Of a stretch of DNA of 64,000 nucleotides, positions 20,657-31,789 are shown piece by piece. The stretch comes from Pilasporangium apinafurcum (Eukaryota; Oomycota; Peronosporomycetes; Pythiales; Pythiaceae). Every line of letters begins with the position of its first letter. Positions within the stretch are counted from its first letter, which is position 1. The notes beneath the pieces were generated by a model that was given only the letters and a program-made list of their open reading frames with translations, was not told where the DNA came from and ran no database searches. Location of the stretch: contig BCKE01000038.1 in assembly GCA_001600495.1 (NCBI GenBank), positions 43,223 to 107,222 of the forward strand, given 5' to 3'. The translations under genes were made by a program, and so were the position numbers.

Positions 20657-23600
20657 ATGTTGGGCGACTCGTGGTTTGCACCAGGGTGGCATCGAAAGTG
20701 GCTCATCCTGCTAACGTTGCTTGGCTGGCTTTACCTCTTTCGTTTCCGATTAATGGGAGCCTTGCTGTCAAAGGTGATATCTTACCACTTAGCCAAGAAA
20801 AAGAAGAATGCGACGATGCAACTGGAAGTGCAGATTCACCAAATTACGTGGCAACCGCTGCGGTTTACACATGTGGAAGTGCAATGCCGACGCAACGAGT
20901 GGCGATTCGTATTTTCATCCATCACGATCCATAGCCATGTGCGCGAATTCTTCCGATGTTTCACTCAGAAAAAGTTATGGGTTGTCGAGATCGAAGATGT
21001 GCGTGGTGACGTGAAGCATCTCGACGAAGAGACTCTACGCGACATGCTGAAACCTCCTTCAGAAGATCAGACAGTAAGAACGAGCGGTCCCAATGCTTCA
21101 TGTAATCTTAACTCGTCCGAACGATCGTCACAATCGAATCCAATGGGATTTTTTCGGTTTGTTGATATTCAAGTCCGATCTGTAGAAATGCAGGTTCACT
21201 GTTTTGGGATTCGAACGCAAGTCATGGGGAGAAAGTTGTCTTTTGGGATCACAGATGTGTTTGTGGAGCAGAATCTTTTATATCTACAAATGCAGGCGGC
21301 CCACTTTTATTTACGAAGCGTACCTGATACAAGCACTACAGCGGAACGGTATGCAATGTTTGAGGATGCGGAATCGTTTCAAGATGGGCTCAGGATCGAT
21401 GTAAAGCATATATGTTTTATGTTTCACGTCCAGCTATCCATCCAACGAGCTGTTGGCTGTAAAGTATTTGGCTCAGATCAAGATGTGGCTATGTTGCAGG
21501 TCTGTGCGACATTTGTGGAACTTGTACTTGCAAAACGTTTGGAGTTAGTTCGAAAAGGAATCATTCGTTCAGGGAAAAGCCGAAACGCTCAGCAGCTGAG
21601 CGGGGGTCCTTTACCTGACCACGGAAATGTTTGGGTTGTACCTATATCGATGGATATTTCCAAGTTTCACTTTATGCTTGAAGTTGTGAACGGGGAGCAC
21701 CCTGAGTCTCGGTTGCGGCTATCCGCAGATATTCTGGAGATGATATTAGAGAATGTATTGATCGATTCAAATTCCGAGCGTGAAAATAGTCATCTGGACG
21801 TTTCGAGCGAGGCTAGTGCCACACCAAAAAGTTGTGGGGTTACGTTGAGTGCAGTGGTTTATAACCTCAACGTCAAGACCTCGAGAGATCTTAGCCTAAG
21901 CGTACTATCTGCAACCTCTATCGAGATCAAAGGAACTCAATCACAGGATGATCGAGGAAAGATCGACTGCGCAGTTGGAAGCGTGGAATCATCCATCGAT
22001 ACTCGTGTTACTCAAGTTATTCACGCATTACTTTTGGTTAACGAGCGAGTCGACGCACTTAACAAAGCAATTACAGCACTCTTATCGAAAGAAAATGTTA
22101 CAACAGATACACATGTGAATGTGAAGTCATTGAACCAAATCGAATGGGACTTGGAGACAAGAATCTCCTCCTGGAGTTTAACGATGATCCCAATATCGCT
22201 CGCACGTAGCCAACAAGAAGAGATGGCTTTGAGCGGACATACTACGCTCTTCAGAACAACGTTGTGTCAACGTAGCCGTGGTCCCGTACTGAACTCGACG
22301 TATTCAGCCACTATTGGACAAATTTACATGGATATCACACGGTTCTCTTCTGCTTTAAGCTGTCCGAAGCAATCACTGCTGTTTTCTGGCGCTAGTATTA
22401 CAATACGAAAGATTTTAGAGCACCAAACTGTGTCCAATTACGTCTCGGTGGGGTTTAAATCAGTATCCGTGAACGGTGTACACAAAGAAAATGCTGCAGT
22501 GGATAATCTGGTGCCATCTGGATATTTAATAGAAGTAAGTGTTGAGCGGGAGGAGATTAAATCAGCAGAAGGTGTCGATGTACGCATGGTGGTCTTGATC
22601 GAAGACACAGACGTATGTTGGAGCCACCCCCAATATCACCTCATTTTGTCCGAGCTGGATGCGATTGAAAAGATGCTGAACAAAATAGAGGGGATGGTTA
22701 CACGGCCTAGCACGAATAACGTTGAATGCCAAGTTTCAGAACAATCTCAAAAAAAAAAGGTTAAGAATCTTCTCGTCAACGCTCATTTAAGAAAAGTCCA
22801 ACTAAGGCTGGTGGACATTCGCGGCGTTGCTCCTCTCATTACCTTTGACTTTGCTGACAGCAACTTGGAGTATGAAAAAACTCAGTCTTCACTAACAATG
22901 AGGGTCAAATGTGCAATATCTCGGGTAAAATGGGGAGATGTTATCCCTGTGATTGAGGTAACTGAGGCATCTTTCCATCAGAAAAAGTTGCTCGAGCCTC
23001 AGATACAGGATTCCCCAGTCCAGAATACAATCAAAGTGATCGAGTTGAAAGTGTATATTCACCCGCAACAACGCTTGCTTTTGCTTTTTTTACGTTTAGA
23101 TGAACTTGCCGCCACCACTATTCATGACGAAAGTAGACACGTTGAACAACCTGTCAAGAAACCCACGCGTCAAGATCTATCGCTGGATTGTAACAAAATT
23201 ACTGTCGCTATTCATGAGCGTAGTGACGTTGCGGTCGCACATGATTCCGTCTTCCTCTGCGCACTGGCGTTGGAATCTTTCCAAGTCAATACCGTCATTT
23301 CAAAATCTTATGACATCACAGAGCCAGTAACTCGTTTCATTCAAAGCAACCAACGGGGCCAAGTGAGCGCATGCCATCCATCTAAGATGATCAACCAAGT
23401 ACTGAATATCGAAGGAACGATTTCAGTGAAAACACTCACACTTCTTGGACAGACCAATGCACAAGCAAAATTTCAAGAAACGAATCTTCAGTTTTCGCTG
23501 ACAGAGGTGTCATGGAATACTGCGTCTGCAAATTTATCACAGGATAGTAATGTCTGGGGGTCTCGAACGGCTCTTTTTGATGTGAGTATCTTCACAAACA

Positions 23601-26600
23601 GCAGTGACATTACTGTTCAAAAGAAAGAAGTTGACGCCTGGAAGCGCAGTGTATCAGTCGTTCAGCAGGCATTCAATACCATCCAGGATGACGATGTACT
23701 ACAGGATACATTAGTCCATAAAGCTACCTGGAGGATGAGATATATGGGTAATTTTGATGTTGCAGTTCGGCGCTTAGCTGTGGTTGTTCCATACGGGAGC
23801 AAGCATGTAACCATTGGAAACCCGGACGCATCATGTGACGGGATTGGCGAAAAGTGTATGAGGATCATTTTGGACGAAATGACACTCACTGGCTTCCAAT
23901 TTCAGAAGATGATGTTTCGGGTGCACTCTTTTCGAATAATGCTCGAAGACGCAAAAGAGCAACCGGCATTGGAGATAGTATTTGATGCATCGGCACGTCA
24001 GTTCGTATATCTACCGAGGATGACTATTAGATTATTCATTCATTGGCAAGAAGAGGTCGCGATAAGTCCACTATTGCCACAAATCCAAGAGTATACCATC
24101 TCTCTGGAGGTAACGCTACAAAAGGGGCATGGCTCTCCTGTATCGTCCAACCAGCCGCAATTCGAAGAAGCTTTAGTGGCACTGAATTGGGATTACGTTT
24201 ACCCACTATTTATTTTCATGGGTACTGATGATGAAGATTGTGAAATTACAGATCCAAATGCCGTAAGTGATTTGTCTAACATTCATGTTTCTGACCACTC
24301 TCCAGCGCAAGCCGATCAACTACGTTGCACCGGTATTCGCTGGGACGTCTCAGTAGATGTAGTGCAAATTGCATGGTGGGATGGTATGACCCAAGATCTC
24401 GCATTGCTGGCAGTTGGTAACGACATCTTATCGCATGGGATATTGAGAAACATGTCAGTACATGAGAAGATAAGATCAATGGCTAGCGAGGATACACGTT
24501 TGACGCAAAACTGGATCCTTTGGGAATCGATCGTCTATGTTGACGAGGTGCGCGGGTACTTATTACACAATGCCGATGGAGGAAGTTCTAGCACTGACGA
24601 AGCGACAACAAACACATCTGGGCGAGGGTTTCCATTTGACCCTGTGGAATCGTCTCTCTTCTTTCTGGAGATGATAGGTATTAGCTACCGTGTCAAGTAT
24701 ATCTCCGAAGCGTCTGATGACGAGATGGATGACCATGTTGAAAGTGAGTTTGAGTCTCTCTTTCGTGAATTGGATAAAGCGGTAGGCGAGAAATGGCACA
24801 AACACTTTTCCTCAATCTACTGTGACTTTATGTCATTTGATGGCATAAAGAGTTCTCAGCAGGATTCACTGTCGATGGTTCATTCGATCCCAATGATTTC
24901 GCCAATGATATTAACACCTTCAAGAAGCCCACCTAATCTTTCTCCTTCCACACCGAGATCCAAGTCATCAGCACAAACTGTTCGAAACAAGTTGTTTAAA
25001 TTTAAACGACGCAAGTCATCAATGGACAATTTGCTGCTAAATGACGGATCCCGTCCAATCCAAGTCGATTCAATGAAGCTTTTGTGGACTATTGAGACAC
25101 GTGATAGTGTTTTCCACATGATAGCCGTCGTTATCGATAGTATCGAACTTCTCGTAGAAGCCAAACAACAACAGCAGCAAGGTGTAGCGCTTGGGAGAGT
25201 GAATGCAGTCGCAGATATTCCATCGGAATACGAGAATACCAAAGCCAGCAGCACTCGACGAGCTTCGTTACCTCAACACAATATGGCAGACCAGTTGAGA
25301 GGTGGACATCGTCGTGGAAGTACACGTGAAACGCTACTAGATTTACTGCAGCAAGGAAAGCTAGGTGTGAAGCAGACCTCATCATCGCCGGATCTGCACA
25401 ATACCTCAGGGACCGCTGATAATATGAACCCAAATTCGTCGGGGGGAGTCGGAGGAGAGACTGAAGATGAGAGCTTCTCCAAGTCCATCGCATTCAAGAA
25501 ATATACAGTCGATGTGCATGACGCTCAAATCAATATGCGAGAAGAAGGAACGCGAAGCAATGTGTTGGTAGCATCCAAGCATATCCATTTAGAATTTGGG
25601 CTGGATGAATGTCAGCTCCATACGATCGCAAAACTGAAATTTGATTTGGTAACAGCGCATGTACCCCCTATTGGCGTTGATCTATCCACAGGAGTGTTGT
25701 GGTATTCGCACGGATCTTCATTAACTTCTCCACGTATGACTCCGCTTCCATCGTCAAGCTCATCCTTGTTGCAGCAAGTTATGGATGAGTGTAGTGTCAC
25801 AACAACATATTCGCAAGCAATTGCGTCTGGCGCTACCGCTGTAACAGCAGACTTATCCTTCATCCAACTGTTGGTAGATCGTCATCAATTCTACCAGCTA
25901 CTGAATGTAATTCGCCATGTTCTGTTAGCCCCACCCGCTGTGGCTAAGCGCACAAAACGTGCTGCAACCAATGTGCGAGGGAATACAACCGAGTTAAACT
26001 CGCTCAGTTTGGAGCTGAGTGAATTGCAGGTCTATCCTCCCTCACCTAATATCCCTTCTCATCACTCGGCCAAAAAAATCCATTCTCTGTTGCTAGATGA
26101 GCTCCGTAGCCGAGAAGCTCGATTCTTGGGAACCTCTTTGCGTATAAATACCCTGACGCTCAAGTCGATCTCATTTCGTGCCGAAGGGTCCTGTATGAGG
26201 CTACGAGCGAGTCCAGAAATCACAGGACTCGACCATGAGTTTGCTGAAGTTCGGGTAGAAGGAATTACAGGCTCTCACACTTTCTACTCAAACCAGTGCA
26301 CCAAATTCACGATGAACTTGCAGTGGATAGAGATCAATAACTTGCGTCCAGGTCCTTCATCAATTGCGTTCGAAGATGCCATGTCCGTGTTAAAAGCCAA
26401 GTTGCTCGTCGATAAACGGTATCAGAGTATTAAACACGTCAATCTTGCCAACCAGAAAGGCATGCTCACTGTTCGTGCCGAAAGTGGTCCGCTCACGCGA
26501 GTGCTTGGACAGAAGCTACGGGTCTTGGATGTACTGGAAGTGAGTATATTTCCGGAAATTCCCAACATGATCATTATCCAACTAGCGGCGGATTTTTACG

Positions 26601-27295
26601 AGTTAGTGTACAAGTTCTTCTTTGAACAATTAACACCAGATAACCATCATGACGGGAACTCGGAACACCTCTTCTTCGGTCGAAAAGGGATGGTGTCGCC
26701 TACAGGTACTGGGATGGCCTCTCCGCCCTTGAGAAATCGAGCGGTCACTTCCATCCAGACATCATCCATCATTAGTGGCACAACGCCGAAAAGAAAGAGC
26801 ATCATGGTAAATACTTCGACATCCACTAATCTCGTCGATCCAATAACTTCAGCGATCTCTATCAGTAGCAGCAGTACTGCATTGTCAGTCTCGACTTCTA
26901 CTACTGAAATTAGTACTCCCGATGATGACGATGCCTCGACTGAAGGTTGCGAATTATTTTACTTTAAATATGTTCGTGTCGGCAACGTCCATCTTCGTAT
27001 CAACTGTAACGGGTTCTTCGTTAACCTTAACAATTTCGATCTCGACTTGCCGCCATACGTCTGCCAAAGCAAGCTTTGCACATGGAAAAAGCTGCTGCAA
27101 AAGTTTGAAAGTCATCTGAAATGGTACGTGACCAAGGAAAGCGCGTCGTCGGGGCTTTCACATTTCAAAAACAAACTCCTGAAATGGACACCATCGTCAT
27201 CGAGCGAGAAAAAGGACAAGCAAAAAAAGGAAGAAGACAGTGCAATACTCAACGCACAGGTGCTTTTTGGTCCTTATTCTGGCGCTCAAACCTAA
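20657..27295 (+). CDS. Bridge-like lipid-transfer protein, Hobbit/FMP27/SABRE (BLTP2) type
   Basis: One uninterrupted frame of 2,212 residues. Proteins of this family form long hydrophobic grooves that move lipids between membranes at contact sites, anchored in the ER by an N-terminal helix. Visible here: an N-terminal hydrophobic helix (WLILLTLLGWLYLFRF, residues about 14-30), then many beta-strand-like repeats, beginning with ITWQPLRFTHVEVQ. Disordered Ser/Pro/Gln-rich insertions are encoded at about 24,850-25,480. The C-terminal part has the family-type block LEVSIFPEIPNMIIIQLAAD followed by FYELVYKFFFEQ (residue about 1980). Further on is FKYVRVGNVHLRINCNGFFV with DLDLPPYV and KLCTWKKLL, resembling the Hobbit C-terminus. 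The length fits (animal and plant members 2,100-2,600). VPS13 or ATG2 are less likely, because there is no chorein-type N-terminus. The call rests on remembered family patterns, not a search. Confidence 0.72.
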   Translation: MLGDSWFAPGWHRKWLILLTLLGWLYLFRFRLMGALLSKVISYHLAKKKKNATMQLEVQIHQITWQPLRFTHVEVQCRRNEWRFVFSSITIHSHVREFFRCFTQKKLWVVEIEDVRGDVKHLDEETLRDMLKPPSEDQTVRTSGPNASCNLNSSERSSQSNPMGFFRFVDIQVRSVEMQVHCFGIRTQVMGRKLSFGITDVFVEQNLLYLQMQAAHFYLRSVPDTSTTAERYAMFEDAESFQDGLRIDVKHICFMFHVQLSIQRAVGCKVFGSDQDVAMLQVCATFVELVLAKRLELVRKGIIRSGKSRNAQQLSGGPLPDHGNVWVVPISMDISKFHFMLEVVNGEHPESRLRLSADILEMILENVLIDSNSERENSHLDVSSEASATPKSCGVTLSAVVYNLNVKTSRDLSLSVLSATSIEIKGTQSQDDRGKIDCAVGSVESSIDTRVTQVIHALLLVNERVDALNKAITALLSKENVTTDTHVNVKSLNQIEWDLETRISSWSLTMIPISLARSQQEEMALSGHTTLFRTTLCQRSRGPVLNSTYSATIGQIYMDITRFSSALSCPKQSLLFSGASITIRKILEHQTVSNYVSVGFKSVSVNGVHKENAAVDNLVPSGYLIEVSVEREEIKSAEGVDVRMVVLIEDTDVCWSHPQYHLILSELDAIEKMLNKIEGMVTRPSTNNVECQVSEQSQKKKVKNLLVNAHLRKVQLRLVDIRGVAPLITFDFADSNLEYEKTQSSLTMRVKCAISRVKWGDVIPVIEVTEASFHQKKLLEPQIQDSPVQNTIKVIELKVYIHPQQRLLLLFLRLDELAATTIHDESRHVEQPVKKPTRQDLSLDCNKITVAIHERSDVAVAHDSVFLCALALESFQVNTVISKSYDITEPVTRFIQSNQRGQVSACHPSKMINQVLNIEGTISVKTLTLLGQTNAQAKFQETNLQFSLTEVSWNTASANLSQDSNVWGSRTALFDVSIFTNSSDITVQKKEVDAWKRSVSVVQQAFNTIQDDDVLQDTLVHKATWRMRYMGNFDVAVRRLAVVVPYGSKHVTIGNPDASCDGIGEKCMRIILDEMTLTGFQFQKMMFRVHSFRIMLEDAKEQPALEIVFDASARQFVYLPRMTIRLFIHWQEEVAISPLLPQIQEYTISLEVTLQKGHGSPVSSNQPQFEEALVALNWDYVYPLFIFMGTDDEDCEITDPNAVSDLSNIHVSDHSPAQADQLRCTGIRWDVSVDVVQIAWWDGMTQDLALLAVGNDILSHGILRNMSVHEKIRSMASEDTRLTQNWILWESIVYVDEVRGYLLHNADGGSSSTDEATTNTSGRGFPFDPVESSLFFLEMIGISYRVKYISEASDDEMDDHVESEFESLFRELDKAVGEKWHKHFSSIYCDFMSFDGIKSSQQDSLSMVHSIPMISPMILTPSRSPPNLSPSTPRSKSSAQTVRNKLFKFKRRKSSMDNLLLNDGSRPIQVDSMKLLWTIETRDSVFHMIAVVIDSIELLVEAKQQQQQGVALGRVNAVADIPSEYENTKASSTRRASLPQHNMADQLRGGHRRGSTRETLLDLLQQGKLGVKQTSSSPDLHNTSGTADNMNPNSSGGVGGETEDESFSKSIAFKKYTVDVHDAQINMREEGTRSNVLVASKHIHLEFGLDECQLHTIAKLKFDLVTAHVPPIGVDLSTGVLWYSHGSSLTSPRMTPLPSSSSSLLQQVMDECSVTTTYSQAIASGATAVTADLSFIQLLVDRHQFYQLLNVIRHVLLAPPAVAKRTKRAATNVRGNTTELNSLSLELSELQVYPPSPNIPSHHSAKKIHSLLLDELRSREARFLGTSLRINTLTLKSISFRAEGSCMRLRASPEITGLDHEFAEVRVEGITGSHTFYSNQCTKFTMNLQWIEINNLRPGPSSIAFEDAMSVLKAKLLVDKRYQSIKHVNLANQKGMLTVRAESGPLTRVLGQKLRVLDVLEVSIFPEIPNMIIIQLAADFYELVYKFFFEQLTPDNHHDGNSEHLFFGRKGMVSPTGTGMASPPLRNRAVTSIQTSSIISGTTPKRKSIMVNTSTSTNLVDPITSAISISSSSTALSVSTSTTEISTPDDDDASTEGCELFYFKYVRVGNVHLRINCNGFFVNLNNFDLDLPPYVCQSKLCTWKKLLQKFESHLKWYVTKESASSGLSHFKNKLLKWTPSSSSEKKDKQKKEEDSAILNAQVLFGPYSGAQT

Positions 27296-27383
27296 CGATG
27301 ACACGGCTAAGGTCCATCGGAATGAGCTGATGGTTAGATCACATCACTAAATGTGAAGATTAGGAATGGAAATCGATAGCACG

Positions 27384-29716
27384 TTAAAAGAGACAACTTT
27401 CCAGGCAGGATTTGATGCGAGTAACGAATTCCAGAGCTCCTGTGTCGCGACGCTACGAACAAAGTGATCAAGCATTCAATGACAGATCTCTATCATACAA
27501 TTTGATCAGTCCTTCTTGCATTTACCTCGTTGAAGCCACCATCTTTACGCTTCTGCATGACTTCGATGAATTCTTTCGGTGACAAATGCCCATCATCTGC
27601 ATCATATATTGTTGTACAAACATGAAATTCCCTACGGATAACTCACAACATGATAGCATCAAAGCAGCACGAACCGTCGATATCGAACAACGCAAAGAGG
27701 ATGTCAATCTGCAACGGCGTGACAATGTTATCCTTTTGTCCACGTAGAGCTGCTTTGGTAGCACGCTTGAACTCCTCTACACACATGCATGTGATTATAC
27801 AACAATTTATTAATATTGCCATAGAACAGCCACATCAGTATCAACAAATACACACACACCCTTGTTTAGTCCATGCTCTTGCATGATAAGATCGATGGCG
27901 ACCTTCAGTTCGTCTAGATGTTCGAGGAACACAGAGAAGTTTATAAATTCTTCCTCGGTCACGTGTCCCTATGTATCCAAACACATCTGTGAGTTTCATT
28001 CAAATACAGAAGGAAAGAAAACGTTACATCCTCAATAATACCAACCTTCATCTCACGCAAGTGTTCCACCCGCTTGACCCATTCGTCAATCTCTTTCTAA
28101 AAAGCGAAAAATTGTGTCAATATAGATCGCTCAGCAAGCAAAGCCCAAGAATAAATCGTGAAAGCCACTCACTTGGTTGACATGTGAGACGAGAAACATT
28201 CCAAACTCCCGCGGTGACAGTTCCTTGTTGCCATCTAAATCATATTGCTCAAAGTGAAATCATACACCATTGTTAAGGTACACAATTATCATACACATTA
28301 AACAAGCATCAATCATTCCAGCATGAGCGAGCCAAGTGGCTTTCAAATGTTGCTGTAAAAAAGGATATTTGAATGCGCATGATCTCTTGTTTCAGATCCC
28401 GGCGGAACTTGCAGAAATCATCGTAGGACAAGGTCTCACTGTCAGAAAAATATCAGCAATGTGAGCACAAAATCAGGGAACTGTTGCTTTTTAATGGTAG
28501 ATGATTCGTACGTAGCCAATTCTCCAAAGAGGTGTTTAAAAATTGGCGCGTCTTCTTCCGTCAATGATCGATCTTGCCTTCCAGCTGGTGTCCGCAAGCG
28601 CATCAAGTCCATGATCTGGAATCAATGATAACATAATAACCAAAGAAAATCAATCAGTATTTCTTCCACAACCGATTAGCCAGTCCCTCCAAGCTCATAC
28701 ATGCTTGAATTCCCGATGATCCAAGCGACCATTGCCATCCGAGTCAAACATCTTGAAGGCGAGCTCAAACTGGCGCTCCGGAACTGCACAGCCAAAGGAA
28801 TCAAGAAAAAGTATTTCACCATCATCATCAATTTCAGCGAAGAAAGGAAGAAAAACAAACTGAAGCAGACAACGTACTTGCAAGCAGCGTGTTGAAGAAC
28901 ATATACTCCGCATAGGAGATTAGTCCATCACCATCGGCATCCACCAGATCAAAGAACGTCTTTGAACGTGCGGGACCCCCATGAAGCTGCAAACCATAAT
29001 ACCATTTCACACCCAAATTATGAGAAAAGAGTACGCCTCTTGAATCATTAATACATCATACTCTTACCACAATGAATTGTTCAAATTCGGCGTTGGTAAT
29101 CTGCAGCGTCCGCAACACCTTGAGGTGCGTTTCAAAGTCAATGTTGTGGTCGTCACGGTAGGTGAGCAGCCGTTCGATGTCTTTCACCGTCACAGTCTGA
29201 ATATCCACAAGCAATTCCTTCACTAGCCGCGTATATTCATCGATCACTTCCTAGGTATACAATGCACACACATTCCCATTGTTGGTCGCTGTAATAGCAT
29301 AATATCTGAGAGAAAATGTAAGTTCAAAAAGACCTCACCTTGGTTGGTTTATTGGCATGTGCGTTGACGTTGAACCTCGGATTCTTGGACGACAATGGCG
29401 CGCCACTACGGTACGTATATGGCGTGATTGCGCGCGCAAGGTCATCACGCGTCATGTACGACTGCTTGTCGATCTCTACCGATGAGAAATACTCAAATAC
29501 ACGCTCCGGGGAACTGTACTTGCGCAGCCGATTTTCGTAGTTGCCGACCGTGCGCTCAGTGAACGACGGGGTGAAATCATTGGAGACTGTCGTCGCGCCT
29601 TCCATTCGAGCGTGACGATCCATAGACAGTGAGGAAGATGATGTATGAAGCGCTGCGAGCGCAGAGGCGGTGGCCACGACCGGCACCCGCATGTGATACA
29701 GCAATCGCGACGCCAT
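27384..29716 (-). CDS. MICU1: MICU-like mitochondrial EF-hand protein
   Basis: MICU proteins sense calcium in the mitochondrial intermembrane space and gate the calcium uniporter. The gene has about ten exons. The N-terminus (MASRLLYHMRVPVVATASAL) fits a mitochondrial presequence or anchor. ENRLRKYSSPERVFEYFSSV and YMTRDDLARAITPY match the MICU N-lobe. Canonical 12-residue EF loops are DADGDGLISYAE (about 28,900), DSDGNGRLDHRE (about 28,720), DLDGNKELSPRE (about 28,230) and DIDDDGHLSPKE, the last split by an intron (about 27,580-27,670). EFIEVMQKRKDGGFNE and a last exon RRDTGALEFVTRIKSC match the C-terminal helix. The stop was placed at 27384-27386 by splicing across a GTAAAT donor. Read-through of that intron would give an alternative stop at 27493. 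Four potentially functional loops are more than the two of animal MICU1. Confidence 0.85.
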
Positions 29717-29874
29717 GATGAGTCAGTTATGTCAAGTATCCAGGAGCTTCAGTTCCATCTGAGGAGCTCAGAAGTATAATTTTTTTACCGGTATATATCG
29801 GTATTTAAAGAATAGAGCATGTGATGAGGTATGATACGTCTAACTGATGAGAATTATTACATCCGGCAACGAGA

Positions 29875-30069
29875 ATGTCACCTTTTTTTCTTTGTAAGAA
29901 TATAGCCATAAAATCAATTGTTGAACGACAAATTTGTGTTCGTCCTCGAGACCAAGGATTTACCCTCAACAAAATAGCTGGAATTCTCGATATATGCAAA
30001 CGAACCGTTCAACGCTGGCTTAGTGGTACCGAATGTGTAGCACGGCCTCTCAATCGATCTCATTTGTGA
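29875..30069 (+). pseudogene. HTH fragment of a DNA-transposase-like protein
   Basis: A 64-residue frame with a helix-turn-helix of the kind at the N-terminus of Tc1/mariner and IS630 transposases (about residues 20-45; key stretch FTLNKIAGILDICKRTVQRW). No catalytic DDE region follows: the frame stops next to the left ~110-bp inverted repeat. It is probably a truncated remnant. A MULE or other HTH transposase is possible. Confidence 0.45.
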
Positions 30070-30175
30070 CGATTACTTGGTTTCCAAGACGATGATTGGA
30101 CAAAAGTCAACTTTATGACTTCTGATTGGCTGAAATACGACAAACTTGAAGGACGTTGGTGGGCGGAGGTGGTAA
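30065..30175 (+). repeat. Left arm of ~110-bp inverted repeat
   Basis: This segment is, by eye, close to 90% identical to the reverse complement of 31651-31760. Shared stretches include TATGACTTCTGATTGGCTGA apart from scattered changes, and AACTTGAAGGACGTTGGTGG. It abuts the HTH fragment on its outer side. Confidence 0.85.
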
Positions 30176-30375
30176 CTTGATGGCAAAATGAAAAGTGAAT
30201 TACATGGAGGACTTAGTTCTCTACCACTACATCTAAGCTCCTGTTGAATGCATGTCTTCCTAATCTGATTACGATCAGCTTTCTACTTTCTTCCTTTACA
30301 CATGTATTTATATNCAACTATGTATTTCTGACTATTTTCCCTCTTAATGTATTGAAATATCTTTAAGGTATGTAA

Positions 30376-31284
30376 TGTCGTCTGACCTCGAACGCAAGGT
30401 NAGGCACATGCCGACGCCACGCTTGACCCTTGCGTGCGAGGTCAGGCATGTGTTACATCCCCCCCCCACTTGACTTCGCGTTGGCGGTCTTGAAACTCTT
30501 GCAGAAGTCGATGCCAATGCGAAACGTGTCGGATGTTCTTCTCGTATTCCCACGTACTTTCGTGTGCAGGATAGCCAAGCCACTTGACCAGCCACATGAC
30601 CTGGCGATTGTGAGTTTTGCGTTGAAGCAAGGACTCCACCATATGTAGCGCTTCACCAGTTTCTTCGTCAAGAATAACTGGGGCTGCTTTGGGAATAGGT
30701 CTTGAGTAGAACTTGGTCGGATTCTCGACATAGTGGCTAAGCAATTCCACATTGAAGGCTGGATGCAAGCGCTTCATGTTTGGTGGTAATGCCAACCGGG
30801 CTACATTCTCATTAACCATTTGTTCGATCTTGAATGGTCCGACCTTTTTTGCTGCCAACTTTGCTTTTTGGAGCGATGTACTTTGAGCGATTGTCTTCAA
30901 TGGCAGATTCTTTGTGTCCAACATAACGAGATCACCAATCTTAAACTCTACCTCGCGACGTTTTAGATCGTAATACTTCTTCTGGCGCTCTTGAGCTTGC
31001 TTGAGGTTTTCTTGCGCAAGCTTGATGACTTGTCGACGCTTTTCCGCAAAGTTCTTGGCAAACTCTGCAACATCTACTGGGTTAATGCTCGCTTCTCCAG
31101 CACCAAACTCTTGAGCTATGAGATTGTGTACTTTTCTTCCTGTGTCAACCTCAAATGGTGTAAGCTTGGTCGACTCACTAACAAGAGTTGCATGAGCAAA
31201 CTCGATCGTTCCGAGATGGTGCACCCAGTCGTCTCCATGATATGACACCATATGTAAGGATTGAAGACATTTATACATTAACAC
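30376..31284 (-). mobile_element. Broken Ty3/gypsy chromovirus fragment (integrase end, chromodomain, start of 3' LTR)
   Basis: A fossil of a Ty3/gypsy LTR retrotransposon, minus orientation. Visible parts: the C-terminal part of integrase, with the GPF/Y-like module (KVGPFKIEQMVNENVARLAL), and a chromodomain (VESLLQRKTHNRQVMWLVKW, then YPAHESTWEYEKNI). Next come a polypurine tract (about 30458-30468) and the beginning of a 3' LTR at about 30457, starting TGTAACA. Within that LTR-like part is a ~19-bp inverted pair at about 30376-30395 and 30426-30445. Gag, protease, reverse transcriptase, RNase H and the 5' LTR are absent from the window, so it is a truncated, immobile copy. The well-kept open region suggests a fairly young age. 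The left limit is uncertain; two ambiguous bases (30314, 30402) lie nearby. Confidence 0.88.
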
Positions 31285-31299
31285 ATCTAAAACTTTTAG

Positions 31300-31380
31300 T
31301 TATCCCAGCTGGCTCAGCTGGTTAAGCACCTAGACCGCTATGTGTGTGAACGGGGTTCAAGTCCCACAATTACACACTTT
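31300..31380 (+). repeat. tRNA-derived SINE-like or tRNA pseudogene segment
   Basis: Contains a good RNA polymerase III A box (TGGCTCAGCTG, 31310-31320) and B box (GGTTCAAGTCC, 31354-31364) with normal spacing. The flanks cannot form a proper tRNA acceptor stem, and the anticodon arm is irregular. It lies between the chromovirus fragment and the right inverted-repeat arm. Confidence 0.6.
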
Positions 31381-31650
31381 TGCATATATTCATATTGTAT
31401 GCCAAGTTTCTTCTTTTTGACCAAGTCATCACGTCATCATTCAAGGATAGTTAAAGATAAAGGTTGTGGAGATGAGAAGCACATCATCCTAACATCTTTG
31501 CATACTTACTATATGTTTGCGCATTAAGTAGAAACGAGTGGCTCTAGAGCGCTAAAAGAAAGGAATGGACAGGAGTAGCTAGAATACCAGACTTTTACGT
31601 TTAATGTCATTAATCTCACTTCCCAATTTACTTCAAAACAACTAAGCACC

Positions 31651-31760
31651 TTACAACCTCCGCCCACCAACGTCCTTCAAGTTCGTCGTATTTCAGCCAA
31701 TCAGAAGTCATACAGTTGACTTTCAGCCAATCAGCGTCTCGGAAACCAAGTAAACGTGAC
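31651..31760 (-). repeat. Right arm of ~110-bp inverted repeat
   Basis: Reverse-complement partner of 30065-30175. It ends about 30 bp before the Fanzor start codon, so it forms the immediate 5' flank of that gene and may contain its promoter. The interior of the pair (30176-31650) holds the chromovirus fragment and the SINE-like segment. Confidence 0.85.
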
Positions 31761-31789
31761 ATGGATGGCATAACAACGCCAGTCAACAA

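Noticed and set aside
31300-31380. Functional tRNA gene
   Set aside because: A and B boxes are good, but no acceptor stem pairs and the anticodon arm is irregular, so a SINE or pseudogene fits better.
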